A DNA stretch of 6,497 bases from CAYUXU01 sp964489695 (GCA_964489695.1 CAZAZP010000040.1:1-6497), one strand, 5' to 3'; positions 1 to 6,419 are shown, counted from the first letter of the stretch. Notes: generated by a model not told the origin, from the sequence alone. A program made the numbers and translations.

Positions 1-247
1 AAGTGAAAGATTACAAGTTTTACACTTAAGTGATGCGATACTGACTGATGATTCTCATTTAATCCCGACCTTAGGTCACATTGATTGGAACAGCTTTTTA
101 AAAAGTTTAGCTGCTTCTAGTTTTGTGGGTACTTTATCGTTGGAACTGGAACCACGCTCGGGGGTGGGAATTTATGAATATATCTCATATGCTTATCAAA
201 TTATCAGAGAATTTGCTAATATAATGGAAGGAGTGAGAAACACATGA
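1..247 (+). CDS. Sugar phosphate isomerase/epimerase-like TIM-barrel protein, C-terminal fragment
   Basis: An open frame with its first full codon at base 2 runs for 81 codons to a TGA at 245-247; the 5' end lies outside the window. Early in the fragment it reads HLSDA, followed by DDSH and then LGHIDW, and later LELEP. In the xylose-isomerase-like TIM-barrel family (AP endonuclease 2 fold), HLSD with a following D-x-H and a G-x-G/H-x-(I/V)-D-W segment form part of the metal and sugar-binding end of the barrel. The final helix (about the last 25 residues) fits the family's end. The stop overlaps the next start as ATGA, so this gene is probably translationally coupled to the PTS IIB gene. I infer that it acts on the imported phosphorylated sugar or a product of it; the substrate cannot be told. 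The family is fairly secure, the specific reaction is not. Confidence 0.75.
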   Translation, partial: SERLQVLHLSDAILTDDSHLIPTLGHIDWNSFLKSLAASSFVGTLSLELEPRSGVGIYEYISYAYQIIREFANIMEGVRNT

Positions 248-549
248 AAAAGATTATTTTATTTTGTGCCGCTGGCATGAGTACTAGTTTGCTCGTCAAT
301 AAAATGCGCGCTGCGGCTCAAGCCCAAAACTATGAGGTCTTTATTGATGCTTATCCGTTTACGGATCTAAACACCAAAGCGGTTGAAGCTGATTGCATTA
401 TGTTAGGGCCCCAAGTTAGATATCAACTTAAGCCACTTCAAGAAAAGTTCCCAGAAAAAACCATCGTTGTGATTGATATGATGGCCTATGGCATGATGAA
501 TGGTGAGAAAGTGCTTGCTGATGCTAAACAAGCATTAAATGAAATATGA
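244..549 (+). CDS. PTS lactose/cellobiose-family EIIB subunit
   Basis: This 101-residue protein is the cytoplasmic IIB component of a sugar phosphotransferase system. It takes phosphate from IIA on a cysteine and passes it to the sugar bound by the membrane subunit IIC. The N-terminus shows the hallmark phosphate-binding loop C8-AAGMSTS, with Cys8 the phosphorylated residue right after the first beta strand (KKIILF). The segment LGPQVRYQ at about residues 54-61 and the late AYGMMNGEKVL at about 81-91 are also typical of the Lac/Cel IIB family. The length matches the usual 100-105 residues. A ribosome binding site, GGAAGGAG at 226-233, lies 10 bases before the ATG, inside the end of the preceding gene. 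Equivalent genes are called celA, chbB, licB or ptcB in different species, so I give no symbol; cellobiose or another beta-glucoside is likely but unproven. Confidence 0.93.
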   Translation: MKKIILFCAAGMSTSLLVNKMRAAAQAQNYEVFIDAYPFTDLNTKAVEADCIMLGPQVRYQLKPLQEKFPEKTIVVIDMMAYGMMNGEKVLADAKQALNEI

Positions 550-878
550 ACGATTTAGAACTAATCTGTTTTGGCTTGATTTCCAAAGTTGGTACAGCCC
601 GCAGTATGTTTATTGAAGCCATTGCTGCTGCCAAAACTGGTGACTTTTTTACGAGTAACCAACTAATCGAAGAAGCCCAAGCTCTTTTAATCGAAGGTAA
701 TAAAATTCATTTCGAATTAATCCAAAAAGAAGCCGCAGGTGATACCATCACAATTAATCTACTATTGATGCACTCAGAAGATCTTTTACTCAGTGCTGAA
801 GCCTTTAGTATTCTGGCCCCAGAGTTCATCGATATACATCAAAGAATAATTAATTTAGAAAAAAAATCAACTAATTAA
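546..878 (+). CDS. PTS lactose/cellobiose-family EIIA subunit
   Basis: This 110-residue all-helical IIA protein accepts phosphate from HPr and hands it to the IIB protein encoded just upstream; it works as a cytoplasmic trimer in this family. The opening helix LICFGLISKVGTARS and the FIEAIAAAKTGDF segment are characteristic. The active-site region LLLMHSEDLLLSAE carries the phosphorylated histidine His76 and the metal-binding Asp79. The length is normal for PF02255. The start codon overlaps the IIB stop as ATGA (546-549) with no clear ribosome binding site of its own, so expression probably depends on translation of IIB. The TAA stop (876-878) falls in the loop of the following terminator hairpin. 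This is the last gene of the plus-strand operon. Names in use include celC, chbA, licA and ptcA; the sugar is not known. Confidence 0.93.
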   Translation: MNDLELICFGLISKVGTARSMFIEAIAAAKTGDFFTSNQLIEEAQALLIEGNKIHFELIQKEAAGDTITINLLLMHSEDLLLSAEAFSILAPEFIDIHQRIINLEKKSTN

Positions 879-891
879 AGTTGATTTTTTT
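860..891. terminator. Bidirectional Rho-independent terminator between convergent operons
   Basis: A perfect 13-bp inverted repeat (860-872 with 879-891) has a 6-base loop (873-878). The core pair is TCAACT/AGTTGA, flanked by seven A on the left and seven T on the right, so a T tract follows the hairpin on either strand. It covers the end of the IIA gene, whose stop codon is in the loop, and begins 12 bases past the stop of oppF on the other strand. I infer that it ends both transcripts. The stem core is rather AT-rich, so its efficiency is uncertain. Confidence 0.85.
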
Positions 892-903
892 CTTAAGCTT
901 AAT

Positions 904-1836
904 TTATTGAGTTTCAGCCAGCCAACTTTCAATTTCTGTTGGAGTACCTAAAACTTGATGAGTCCCAGCCAATAATTGTAGCTGACCAGCTAAATAGTCA
1001 ATTCCACTGGTATGATAATCGTAAGTTAAAGCCCGTCGTTTTTTCTCAACCCGCGGATTAGCTTGCGGAATTGCACTAATTAATGAACGGGTATAAGGAT
1101 GAACTGGTCGTTCAAAAATTTCCGCTGTTGTACCAGTTTCGACGATATGTCCTAAGTGCATGACCCCAATCCGGGTAGATAAGTATTTTACCATACTTAA
1201 ATCATGGGCAATAAATAGATAAGCCACATTAGTTTCTGCTTGAATTTGTTGCATCAAATTAACTACTTGAGCTTGAATTGAGACGTCTAAGGCTGAAATC
1301 GCTTCATCCGCGATTATTAACGCTGGTTCCATAATCAAAGCCCGAGCAATCCCAATCCGTTGGCGTTGTCCGCCACTAAATTGATGAGGAAAGCGTTGCG
1401 CATGTTCTGGTGCTAGACCAACTTTCGCCAACATTTCATAAACCTTGTCAGTCCGCGCTGTCTGACTTAAATGCTGATGGTGAATACTTAGCCCTTGGGC
1501 AATAATATCAAAAACTTTTTTTCGGGGGTTGAGACTAGCCATCGGATCTTGAAAGATCATCTGCATCTTTGTTCTTAATAATCTTGTGGTATCTTTATTT
1601 AATTGACCCGAGATATCATGTCCAGCAAATTCAATCTTCCCACTAGTTGGTTCATAGAGCCGAATCACACTGCGACCGGTCGTTGATTTACCTGAACCAG
1701 ATTCGCCAACTAATCCATACGTTTCACCAGGATAAATCTGAAATGAAATATCATCGACGGCTTTAACGGTATATTTTGAACTGATTTTAAAATATTGTTT
1801 CAGATTATTTACCGTTAATAATGGTTCGTTATTCAT
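904..1836 (-). CDS. oppF: Oligopeptide ABC transporter ATP-binding protein OppF
   Basis: This is one of the two cytoplasmic ATPases that power the peptide importer; it pairs with OppD under the OppB/OppC channel. The 310 residues contain a full ABC domain: Walker A GESGSGKST (residues 44-52, Lys50), Q-loop Gln96 in FQDPMASLNP, signature FSGGQ (153-157), Walker B LIIADE (173-178, Glu178) and switch His211. The D-loop reads ADEAISALD, with Ala where Pro is usual after the catalytic Glu. The HPYTRSL segment at about 246-252 marks the oligopeptide subfamily C-terminus. The tail lacks the cysteine cluster found in many OppD/DppD-type ATPases and resembles streptococcal AmiF. The start overlaps the end of oppD by 8 bases and is preceded by AGGAGG (1846-1851) with a 9-base spacer. 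It is the last gene of the operon. The role is secure; opp versus app or dpp naming is by convention. Confidence 0.93.
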   Translation of the reverse strand: MNNEPLLTVNNLKQYFKISSKYTVKAVDDISFQIYPGETYGLVGESGSGKSTTGRSVIRLYEPTSGKIEFAGHDISGQLNKDTTRLLRTKMQMIFQDPMASLNPRKKVFDIIAQGLSIHHQHLSQTARTDKVYEMLAKVGLAPEHAQRFPHQFSGGQRQRIGIARALIMEPALIIADEAISALDVSIQAQVVNLMQQIQAETNVAYLFIAHDLSMVKYLSTRIGVMHLGHIVETGTTAEIFERPVHPYTRSLISAIPQANPRVEKKRRALTYDYHTSGIDYLAGQLQLLAGTHQVLGTPTEIESWLAETQ

Positions 1837-2902
1837 CGACTTTGGCCTCCTGACGCATGGCTAATAAGCGTTGTTTTAAGTTAGCTGGTGGTTCAATCTT
1901 CGGCGCATTGGGATGTAAGAGCCAACTAGCGACCCGATGTTGCCCACCTAAATCAAACATGGGTGGTTCTAAACGAAAATCAATGTTTAAAGCAAATTCA
2001 TTCCGCGGCGCAAAAGCATCCCCAATTGTTTCGTGCATTAAGTTAGGGGGCGAACCAGGAATACTATAAAGTTTTTGATCATAAGTATCAAGGCTGGGTA
2101 AAGAAGATAACAGACCCCAAGTATAAGGATGACGTGGATCATAAAAAACTTCATCAACTGTCCCTTTTTCAACAATCCGTCCCGCATACATTACCGCAAT
2201 ATAATCTGCTACTTTCGCGACCACGCCTAAATCGTGCGTTATATAAATAACAGATAAATTCCGTTCCACTTGAATTTCTTTAATTAACTCAAGAATTTTG
2301 GCTTGAATCGTGACATCTAACGCAGTCGTTGGTTCATCACAAATTAAAATTTCAGGTTCGCAAGCTAAAGCAATCGCAATCACCACCCGTTGACGCATCC
2401 CACCGGAAAGTTGGTGCGGATATTGTTTCATTCGTTTTTCTGCTTCTTCAATGCCAACCCGTTCTAATAAAGCTAAGGCTTTTTCATATGCTACAGCTTT
2501 TGATAATTGGTAGTGATACATCATCGCTTCCATGACTTGCTTACCAATATTCATGGTCGGATTTAAAGCAGTTAGCGGATCTTGAAAGACCATCGCAATC
2601 TTCTTACCACGGATTTTTTGGCTTAATTCCTTTTGGCTTAAGCTTAACAAGTCAATTTGTTTTTGTTCACCCACTTCTTGATATGTATATAAAATACTAC
2701 CTTGATTAATTAAACCGTTGTTACTTAAAATACCTAAGATTGCTTTGGTGGTAACTGATTTACCTGAACCTGATTCACCAACAATCGCTAAGGTTTCACC
2801 TTTAAATAAATCTAAGCGAATCCCCCGAATTGCTTCCACGACGCCGGTACTAGTTTTAAAGGAGATCGCTAAATCTCTAATTTTTAAGATATTTTCTTTC
2901 AT
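1829..2902 (-). CDS. oppD: Oligopeptide ABC transporter ATP-binding protein OppD
   Basis: This is the second ATPase of the peptide importer, 357 residues long. The motifs are complete: Walker A GESGSGKS (42-49, Lys48), Q-loop Gln107 in FQDPLTALNP, signature LSGGM (165-169), Walker B ILICDE (185-190, Glu190), D-loop TALD and switch His223. The C-terminal oligopeptide domain is visible as RHPYTWGLL (257-265) and IPGSPPNL (281-288). Many family members next have a cysteine-rich FAPRC-type stretch that binds an iron-sulfur cluster. Here it reads AFAPRNEFAL (296-305) with no cysteine, as in streptococcal AmiE as I recall it. The protein ends with a SWLLHPNAP segment. The ATG is 1 base after the oppC stop, and an AAAGGA ribosome binding site lies inside the oppC end. 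The stop overlaps the oppF start (ATGAATAA). Confidence 0.94.
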   Translation of the reverse strand: MKENILKIRDLAISFKTSTGVVEAIRGIRLDLFKGETLAIVGESGSGKSVTTKAILGILSNNGLINQGSILYTYQEVGEQKQIDLLSLSQKELSQKIRGKKIAMVFQDPLTALNPTMNIGKQVMEAMMYHYQLSKAVAYEKALALLERVGIEEAEKRMKQYPHQLSGGMRQRVVIAIALACEPEILICDEPTTALDVTIQAKILELIKEIQVERNLSVIYITHDLGVVAKVADYIAVMYAGRIVEKGTVDEVFYDPRHPYTWGLLSSLPSLDTYDQKLYSIPGSPPNLMHETIGDAFAPRNEFALNIDFRLEPPMFDLGGQHRVASWLLHPNAPKIEPPANLKQRLLAMRQEAKVDE

Positions 2903-2903
2903 T

Positions 2904-3905
2904 TTATCGATCCTTTAATTGCGGGTCAAAAGCATCTCGCAAGCCATCAGCTAATAAGTTAAAACTAAGCATTAATAAAGCCAAAACCGCCACTGGAATA
3001 ATCGTTAAATAAGGTGTAACTAAGATTGATTTAAAACCGGTATTAATCAAAGTTCCAAGACTAGCTAAAGGAACCGGTAAACCTAAACCAACAAACGCTA
3101 AAAAGGCTTCATAGAAAATTGCACTCGGAATTGAAAACATGGACATAATAATTATTTGACCAAATATATTAGGTAATATTTCCCGGAAAATCAAAAATAA
3201 GTGACTTGCTCCTAAGGTCCGCGCTGCTAAAACAAATTCTTGTTCTTTAATCTTTAAGACTTGAGCGCGGGTTACCCGACTCATCCCAATCCAACCCGTT
3301 AACATTAAAGCGACAATAATGGTGGTTAACGAGGGTTTCATGACAACTAAAAGTAAAATCAGAATAACTAATTGGGGAATACTATTAATAATCTCAACAA
3401 AGCGTTGCATAATGGTATCAATCTTTCCGCCAAAATAACCTGAGATTAAGCCAAATAACATCCCAAAACAAATATCGATAATAACCGCCACTAACGCAAT
3501 TAGTAAAGAAATTTTGGTTCCTTCCCAAACACGGACCCATAAGTCACGACCAAAGACATCTGTTCCAAAATAATGATATTCTTCTAACAAACCTAAGGTT
3601 TGATATTTATTCACCCCATTAGTAACACCAGTAAAAATACCTAGCTTTTCTAACCCTGGAATTCTGGGGCCTAAGCTTTGTTTAATCGTATGCATTTCAT
3701 CAAAACCATACGGACTAAGTTTTGGGGCGATAATTGCTAATAAAGCAATCAAGATAATTACCCCTAACGCAATTAGTGCACCTTTATTTTGTTTAAACCG
3801 ATTTAAAGCATCCTTAAAGAAAGATTCAGTTTGATAGCCAGTTTCAAGTTGTTCCTGCAGGTCAGTTTGAGCTAATTTAAAATCATCCGGGAGAAATTCA
3901 GTCAT
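2904..3905 (-). CDS. oppC: Oligopeptide ABC transporter permease OppC
   Basis: This is one of the two membrane subunits that form the peptide channel, 333 residues. A cytoplasmic N-terminal stretch of about 42 residues precedes membrane segment 1 (about 43-61). An extracytoplasmic region then leads to the family hallmark YHYFGTDVFGRDLW (110-123). Further membrane segments fall at about 131-155, 167-188, 192-207, 247-275 and 300-320, giving six in all. The cytoplasmic EAA loop, which couples to the ATPases, is seen as EFVLAARTLGAS (223-234) with ILPN at 243-246. The end DGLRDAFDPQLKDR is typical of the OppC/DppC family. The start overlaps the oppB stop by 8 bases (ATGACTGA) and has an AAAGGAG ribosome binding site at 3912-3918 with a 6-base spacer. 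Length and composition look normal for the family. Confidence 0.94.
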   Translation of the reverse strand: MTEFLPDDFKLAQTDLQEQLETGYQTESFFKDALNRFKQNKGALIALGVIILIALLAIIAPKLSPYGFDEMHTIKQSLGPRIPGLEKLGIFTGVTNGVNKYQTLGLLEEYHYFGTDVFGRDLWVRVWEGTKISLLIALVAVIIDICFGMLFGLISGYFGGKIDTIMQRFVEIINSIPQLVILILLLVVMKPSLTTIIVALMLTGWIGMSRVTRAQVLKIKEQEFVLAARTLGASHLFLIFREILPNIFGQIIIMSMFSIPSAIFYEAFLAFVGLGLPVPLASLGTLINTGFKSILVTPYLTIIPVAVLALLMLSFNLLADGLRDAFDPQLKDR

Positions 3906-4662
3906 GACTAGCTCCTTTACTTAAACGAATCCGTGGATCAATTAAACCATAAGCTACATCCACGACTAACATCATCACAATATATAAGACACTATATAAA
4001 AAGGCCACGGCCATTACGACATTATGATCATTAGTTTCAATCGCTTTAACTAAGATCGTGCCTAAACCCGGTATCCCACAAATCTTTTCGACGACCATAC
4101 TACCCGTTAATAAAGCAATGGTTAATGGGGCTAACACTGTGATGACCGGGATTAGCGTATTTCTTAAGGCATGATGTAAGATTAAGTAACGACGATCTAA
4201 ACCTTTCGCCGTGGCTAATAATAAATAATCACTCCCTAACACTTCAATCATCTCACTGCGAGTAAAGCGCGCCACATTTGCGATGACACTAGTTGATAAA
4301 GCTAACATCGGTAANNNNNNNNNNNNNNNNNNNNNNNNNNNNNNNNNNNNNNNNNNNNNNNNNNNNNNNNNNNNNNNNNNNNNNNNNNNNNNNNNNNNNN
4401 NNNNNNNNNNNNNNCCATAAGAGATGCCAAAATCACCTTTTAACATATTAGTAAAGTAATAATAAAATTGAATATGAATGGGTCGATCTAAGCCATATTT
4501 CGCAAAAATTAACGCCTTTTGGGCGGGAGTTAGTTTTTCATCATTAAATGGTGTTCCGGGCATTAACTTTAATAAAGCAAAAAGAATCAACAGAATAATA
4601 AATAATGTTAATAAGGCTAAAAGGATTCTTTTTAAAATATAAAGTCCGGTTGTTTTATTCAT
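3898..4662 (-). CDS. oppB: Oligopeptide ABC transporter permease OppB, interrupted by an assembly gap
   Basis: This is the second channel-forming membrane subunit. The first 82 residues, from MNKTTGLYILKRI, include membrane segment 1 (about 10-33), the LMPGTPF motif, the YGLDRPIHIQF segment and GDFGISY, all typical of OppB. After the gap, 138 residues resume at LPMLALS. They contain the cytoplasmic EAA-type loop (SDYLLLATAKGLD, then HALRNTLIP), the GSMVVEKICGIPGLG motif and the ending YGLIDPRIRLSKG. I chose the ATG at 4660-4662 because AGGAGG (4667-4672) sits directly before it and the protein then begins as family members do. A longer frame opening at 4713 would run through the terminator hairpin and add an unrelated cysteine-rich stretch. 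The hidden middle should hold about three membrane segments. Both readable parts are intact and stay in frame across the placeholder, so I treat the gene as functional, not broken. Confidence 0.9.
   Translation of the reverse strand: MNKTTGLYILKRILLALLTLFIILLILFALLKLMPGTPFNDEKLTPAQKALIFAKYGLDRPIHIQFYYYFTNMLKGDFGISYXXXXXXXXXXXXXXXXXXXXXXXXXXXXXXXXXXLPMLALSTSVIANVARFTRSEMIEVLGSDYLLLATAKGLDRRYLILHHALRNTLIPVITVLAPLTIALLTGSMVVEKICGIPGLGTILVKAIETNDHNVVMAVAFLYSVLYIVMMLVVDVAYGLIDPRIRLSKGASHD
4315..4414. other. Assembly gap of 100 Ns inside oppB
   Basis: Exactly 100 unknown bases. A round 100 is commonly a scaffolding placeholder for a gap of unknown size. The OppB sequence before and after it is missing the family segment between GDFG-S and LP-x-x-ALS, which I recall as about 85-95 residues (roughly 260-290 bases), more than 100 Ns can supply. 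The true content is not visible. Confidence 0.95.
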
Positions 4663-4666
4663 AGTT

Positions 4667-4672
4667 CCTCCT
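4667..4672 (-). promoter_or_regulatory. Ribosome binding site that sets the oppB start
   Basis: On the minus strand AGGAGG is followed by AACT and then ATG at 4662. This is a full Shine-Dalgarno match with a short spacer, and it lies just past the T-rich tail of the terminator hairpin. It supports a start at 4662 over the in-frame ATG at 4713. Confidence 0.85.
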
Positions 4673-4680
4673 GAAGAAAA

Positions 4681-4710
4681 GCAGCACAAGTTACTCATAA
4701 CTTGTGCTGC
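4681..4710 (-). terminator. Intra-operon hairpin, probable partial terminator between oppA and oppB
   Basis: A perfect 13-bp inverted repeat (4681-4693 with 4698-4710) has a 4-base loop and a GC-rich base, GCAGCAC. On the minus strand it begins 13 bases after the oppA stop and is followed by TTTTCTTC, an interrupted T tract. On the plus strand no T tract follows, so it acts in the opp direction. No separate promoter for oppB is visible and its ribosome binding site follows at once, so oppB-F must be reached by read-through. In known opp operons such an element keeps the binding protein abundant relative to the membrane and ATPase subunits, and it may also protect the 3' end of a short oppA mRNA. 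Confidence 0.88.
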
Positions 4711-4723
4711 CATAAAGACTGTC

Positions 4724-6328
4724 TTATTGGCCTTTACTTACATTTTTATAAATAAAGGGCACACCGACCGCATGAGTTTCAATGCCGGATACCTTTGGAT
4801 TAATCAAGGTTGCGCCACCAACTTGGAAGATAGGAGCGACACCTGCTTCGTCCATTAAAATCTTTTCTGCATCTTTTAGTAATTGCCAACGAACGGCTAA
4901 GTCACGTTCGACTAAAGCTTTACGATAGGTTGTATCAAAAGCGGAAGAACTGAAATGACCAAAGTTGTAGTTGCCACCCGTTACCATCAAACCAATATAG
5001 GTAGTTGGATCAGCGAAGTCTGGACCCCATCTAGTTAAAACGATGTCAAAGTCACCTTCTCGTTGTAACGTCAAGCGGTTAGCTTTTGGTAAGTTAACCA
5101 TCTCTAAATTTAAGCCTGCCAAAGTACTAGTCAACTCAGAATGAATAAACTCAGCAGCAGGCTTCGCTGGGTCACTACCTTCATATAGGAAGCGGAGCGA
5201 AATACTGGAGACACCTAATTCTTTTAAACCTTGAGCGAAATATTCTTTAGCTTTTTCTTTATCCATACTGAGATAAACATCAGCTGTATCACGATAATCT
5301 TTTCCATCTGGTCCAGTGGCTAAGCCAACTGGGACAAAGCCCATACCGACGACTGAACCATCTTTTAACACGTTACTAACTAATTGTTCGCGGTCAATCG
5401 CTAAGGATAGCGCCATCCGGATATTTTTATTAGCTAGATATTTATTATCATAGTTGTATTGGTTATACCATAAGTAACCATCTAAGATATTCGTAAAACC
5501 AGTCTTATCTTTATACTTATCAACTAAGTCAGAATTTAACTTAACGAAATCAGTTGATCCCCCTTCAAAGTCTAAGACAGCGGTACTAGCTTCAGCTACG
5601 ATGTTAAAGACTAATTCATCAGAATGGACATTATCTTTATCCCAGTAATGTTCATTTTTAGCTAAAACGATTTTTGAACCACGATCCCAGCTCATCATTT
5701 GATAAGGACCACTGGCTAATAAATTAGCTGGTGTTAAACCATATTGATCACCTTGAGCCTCCGCAAAGGCCCGACTAATGGGGAAGAATACCGGGAAACT
5801 CATTAAACTATCAAAGAAACTAACTGGTTTAGACAGGGTGATTTCTAAAGTATGATCATCCAGTGCTTTAATCCCTAAAGCTTCTTTTGGTAGTTCACCA
5901 CTTAAGACTTTTTCAGCATTAGCAATACTAGCCGCATCACCGGTATATAAATAATTATATTCCGCTTCTGGTCGGGTAATAGTATCTTGCCAGGCAAAAA
6001 CAAAGTCATCAGCTACTAACGCACTACCATCACTCCAACTAGCCTCTCTTAAATTGAATGTCCAGACGAGTTGATCTTCACTGACAGTATGCGACTTAGC
6101 TAACGCATAAATTACGTTACCATCTTTATCGACACTCATTAAACCATCGATGGTCGCAGCAATAATCTCAAATGAGAAACCATCCGTTGCTAAACGGCTA
6201 TCCATTGAGATAACATCATTTTCTTTGGCGAAAGTTACTGTAACTTTGCCATCGCCTCCACTTTTACCGCAAGCTACGAGTGCCACTGCCAGCAGTAAAA
6301 TCAAGACTAACTTGCTGATTTTTTTCAT
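4724..6328 (-). CDS. oppA: Oligopeptide ABC transporter substrate-binding lipoprotein OppA
   Basis: This is the extracellular peptide-binding protein of the importer, 534 residues, anchored to the outer face of the membrane by lipid. The N-terminus MKKISKLVLI leads into a hydrophobic core and lipobox LVAC with the modified cysteine at position 20, then a flexible GKSGGDGK linker. The rest is a family 5 solute-binding protein (SBP_bac_5). Its signs are the ASWSDGSALVADDFVFAW segment (96-113), SGPYQMMSW (206-214), the RMALSLAIDREQLV stretch (304-317) and RWGPDFADPTTYI (433-445), which corresponds to the W-x-x-D-(Y/F)-x-DP motif of peptide binders. The length is typical. The start is supported by GAAAGGAA (6334-6341) about 7 bases upstream and by the signal peptide beginning at once. 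It is the first gene of the operon under the promoter at 6391-6419. Peptide length preference and any signalling role cannot be read from sequence. Confidence 0.95.
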   Translation of the reverse strand: MKKISKLVLILLLAVALVACGKSGGDGKVTVTFAKENDVISMDSRLATDGFSFEIIAATIDGLMSVDKDGNVIYALAKSHTVSEDQLVWTFNLREASWSDGSALVADDFVFAWQDTITRPEAEYNYLYTGDAASIANAEKVLSGELPKEALGIKALDDHTLEITLSKPVSFFDSLMSFPVFFPISRAFAEAQGDQYGLTPANLLASGPYQMMSWDRGSKIVLAKNEHYWDKDNVHSDELVFNIVAEASTAVLDFEGGSTDFVKLNSDLVDKYKDKTGFTNILDGYLWYNQYNYDNKYLANKNIRMALSLAIDREQLVSNVLKDGSVVGMGFVPVGLATGPDGKDYRDTADVYLSMDKEKAKEYFAQGLKELGVSSISLRFLYEGSDPAKPAAEFIHSELTSTLAGLNLEMVNLPKANRLTLQREGDFDIVLTRWGPDFADPTTYIGLMVTGGNYNFGHFSSSAFDTTYRKALVERDLAVRWQLLKDAEKILMDEAGVAPIFQVGGATLINPKVSGIETHAVGVPFIYKNVSKGQ

Positions 6329-6352
6329 AAAAATTCCTTTCTGCTGAAATAT

Positions 6353-6408
6353 ATGTAATATTTACATTCCTAAATGTAATTTTATTCACTATTATGTAAC
6401 TATTTACA
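6353..6408. repeat. Cluster of TGTAA/TTACA inverted half-sites over the oppA promoter and leader (candidate operator)
   Basis: Five half-sites lie in 56 bases: TGTAA at 6354, 6375 and 6395, and TTACA at 6362 and 6404. They form three dyads: ATGTAA-N3-TTACAT (6353-6367), TTACATT-N4-AATGTAA (6362-6379) and TGTAA-N4-TTACA (6395-6408). The last overlaps the -10 box and spacer; the others cover the start of the transcript. The TGTAA copies are 21 and 20 bases apart, about two helical turns. I infer a binding site for a dimeric repressor. No regulator is identified, and AT-rich sequence makes some such repeats likely by chance. Confidence 0.5.
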
Positions 6409-6419
6409 ACTAATGTCAA
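6391..6419 (-). promoter_or_regulatory. Sigma-A type promoter of the oppABCDF operon
   Basis: On the minus strand a perfect -35 box TTGACA (6414-6419) is followed by a 17-base spacer and a -10 box CATAAT (6391-6396), five of six matches to consensus. Transcription should begin near 6384, giving a leader of about 55 bases before oppA. The bases upstream of the -35 box (about 6421-6445) are almost all A and T, as in an UP element. No other -35/-10 pair this good is apparent on the minus strand before oppA. Confidence 0.85.

Noticed and set aside
1660..1700. Ala in place of Pro after the catalytic Glu in OppF (ADEAISALD, codons around 1297-1311)
   Set aside because: All catalytic residues are present and this substitution is, as I recall, found in other OppF-type ATPases, so it does not suggest a defective protein. 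The coordinate pair given here marks the Walker A region for reference; the substitution itself is near 1297-1311.
1857..2918. Short plus-strand open frames opposite oppD (three of 66-70 codons)
   Set aside because: They lie antisense to a clearly coding gene with complete motifs, have no ribosome binding sites that I could see and no recognisable protein features.
3898..4662. oppB as a pseudogene
   Set aside because: The apparent shortness comes only from the Ns; both readable parts carry intact family motifs with no stop or frameshift.
6150..6347. Plus-strand open frame opposite the oppA 5' end
   Set aside because: It is antisense to the OppA signal peptide region and runs into its ribosome binding site; nothing suggests coding.
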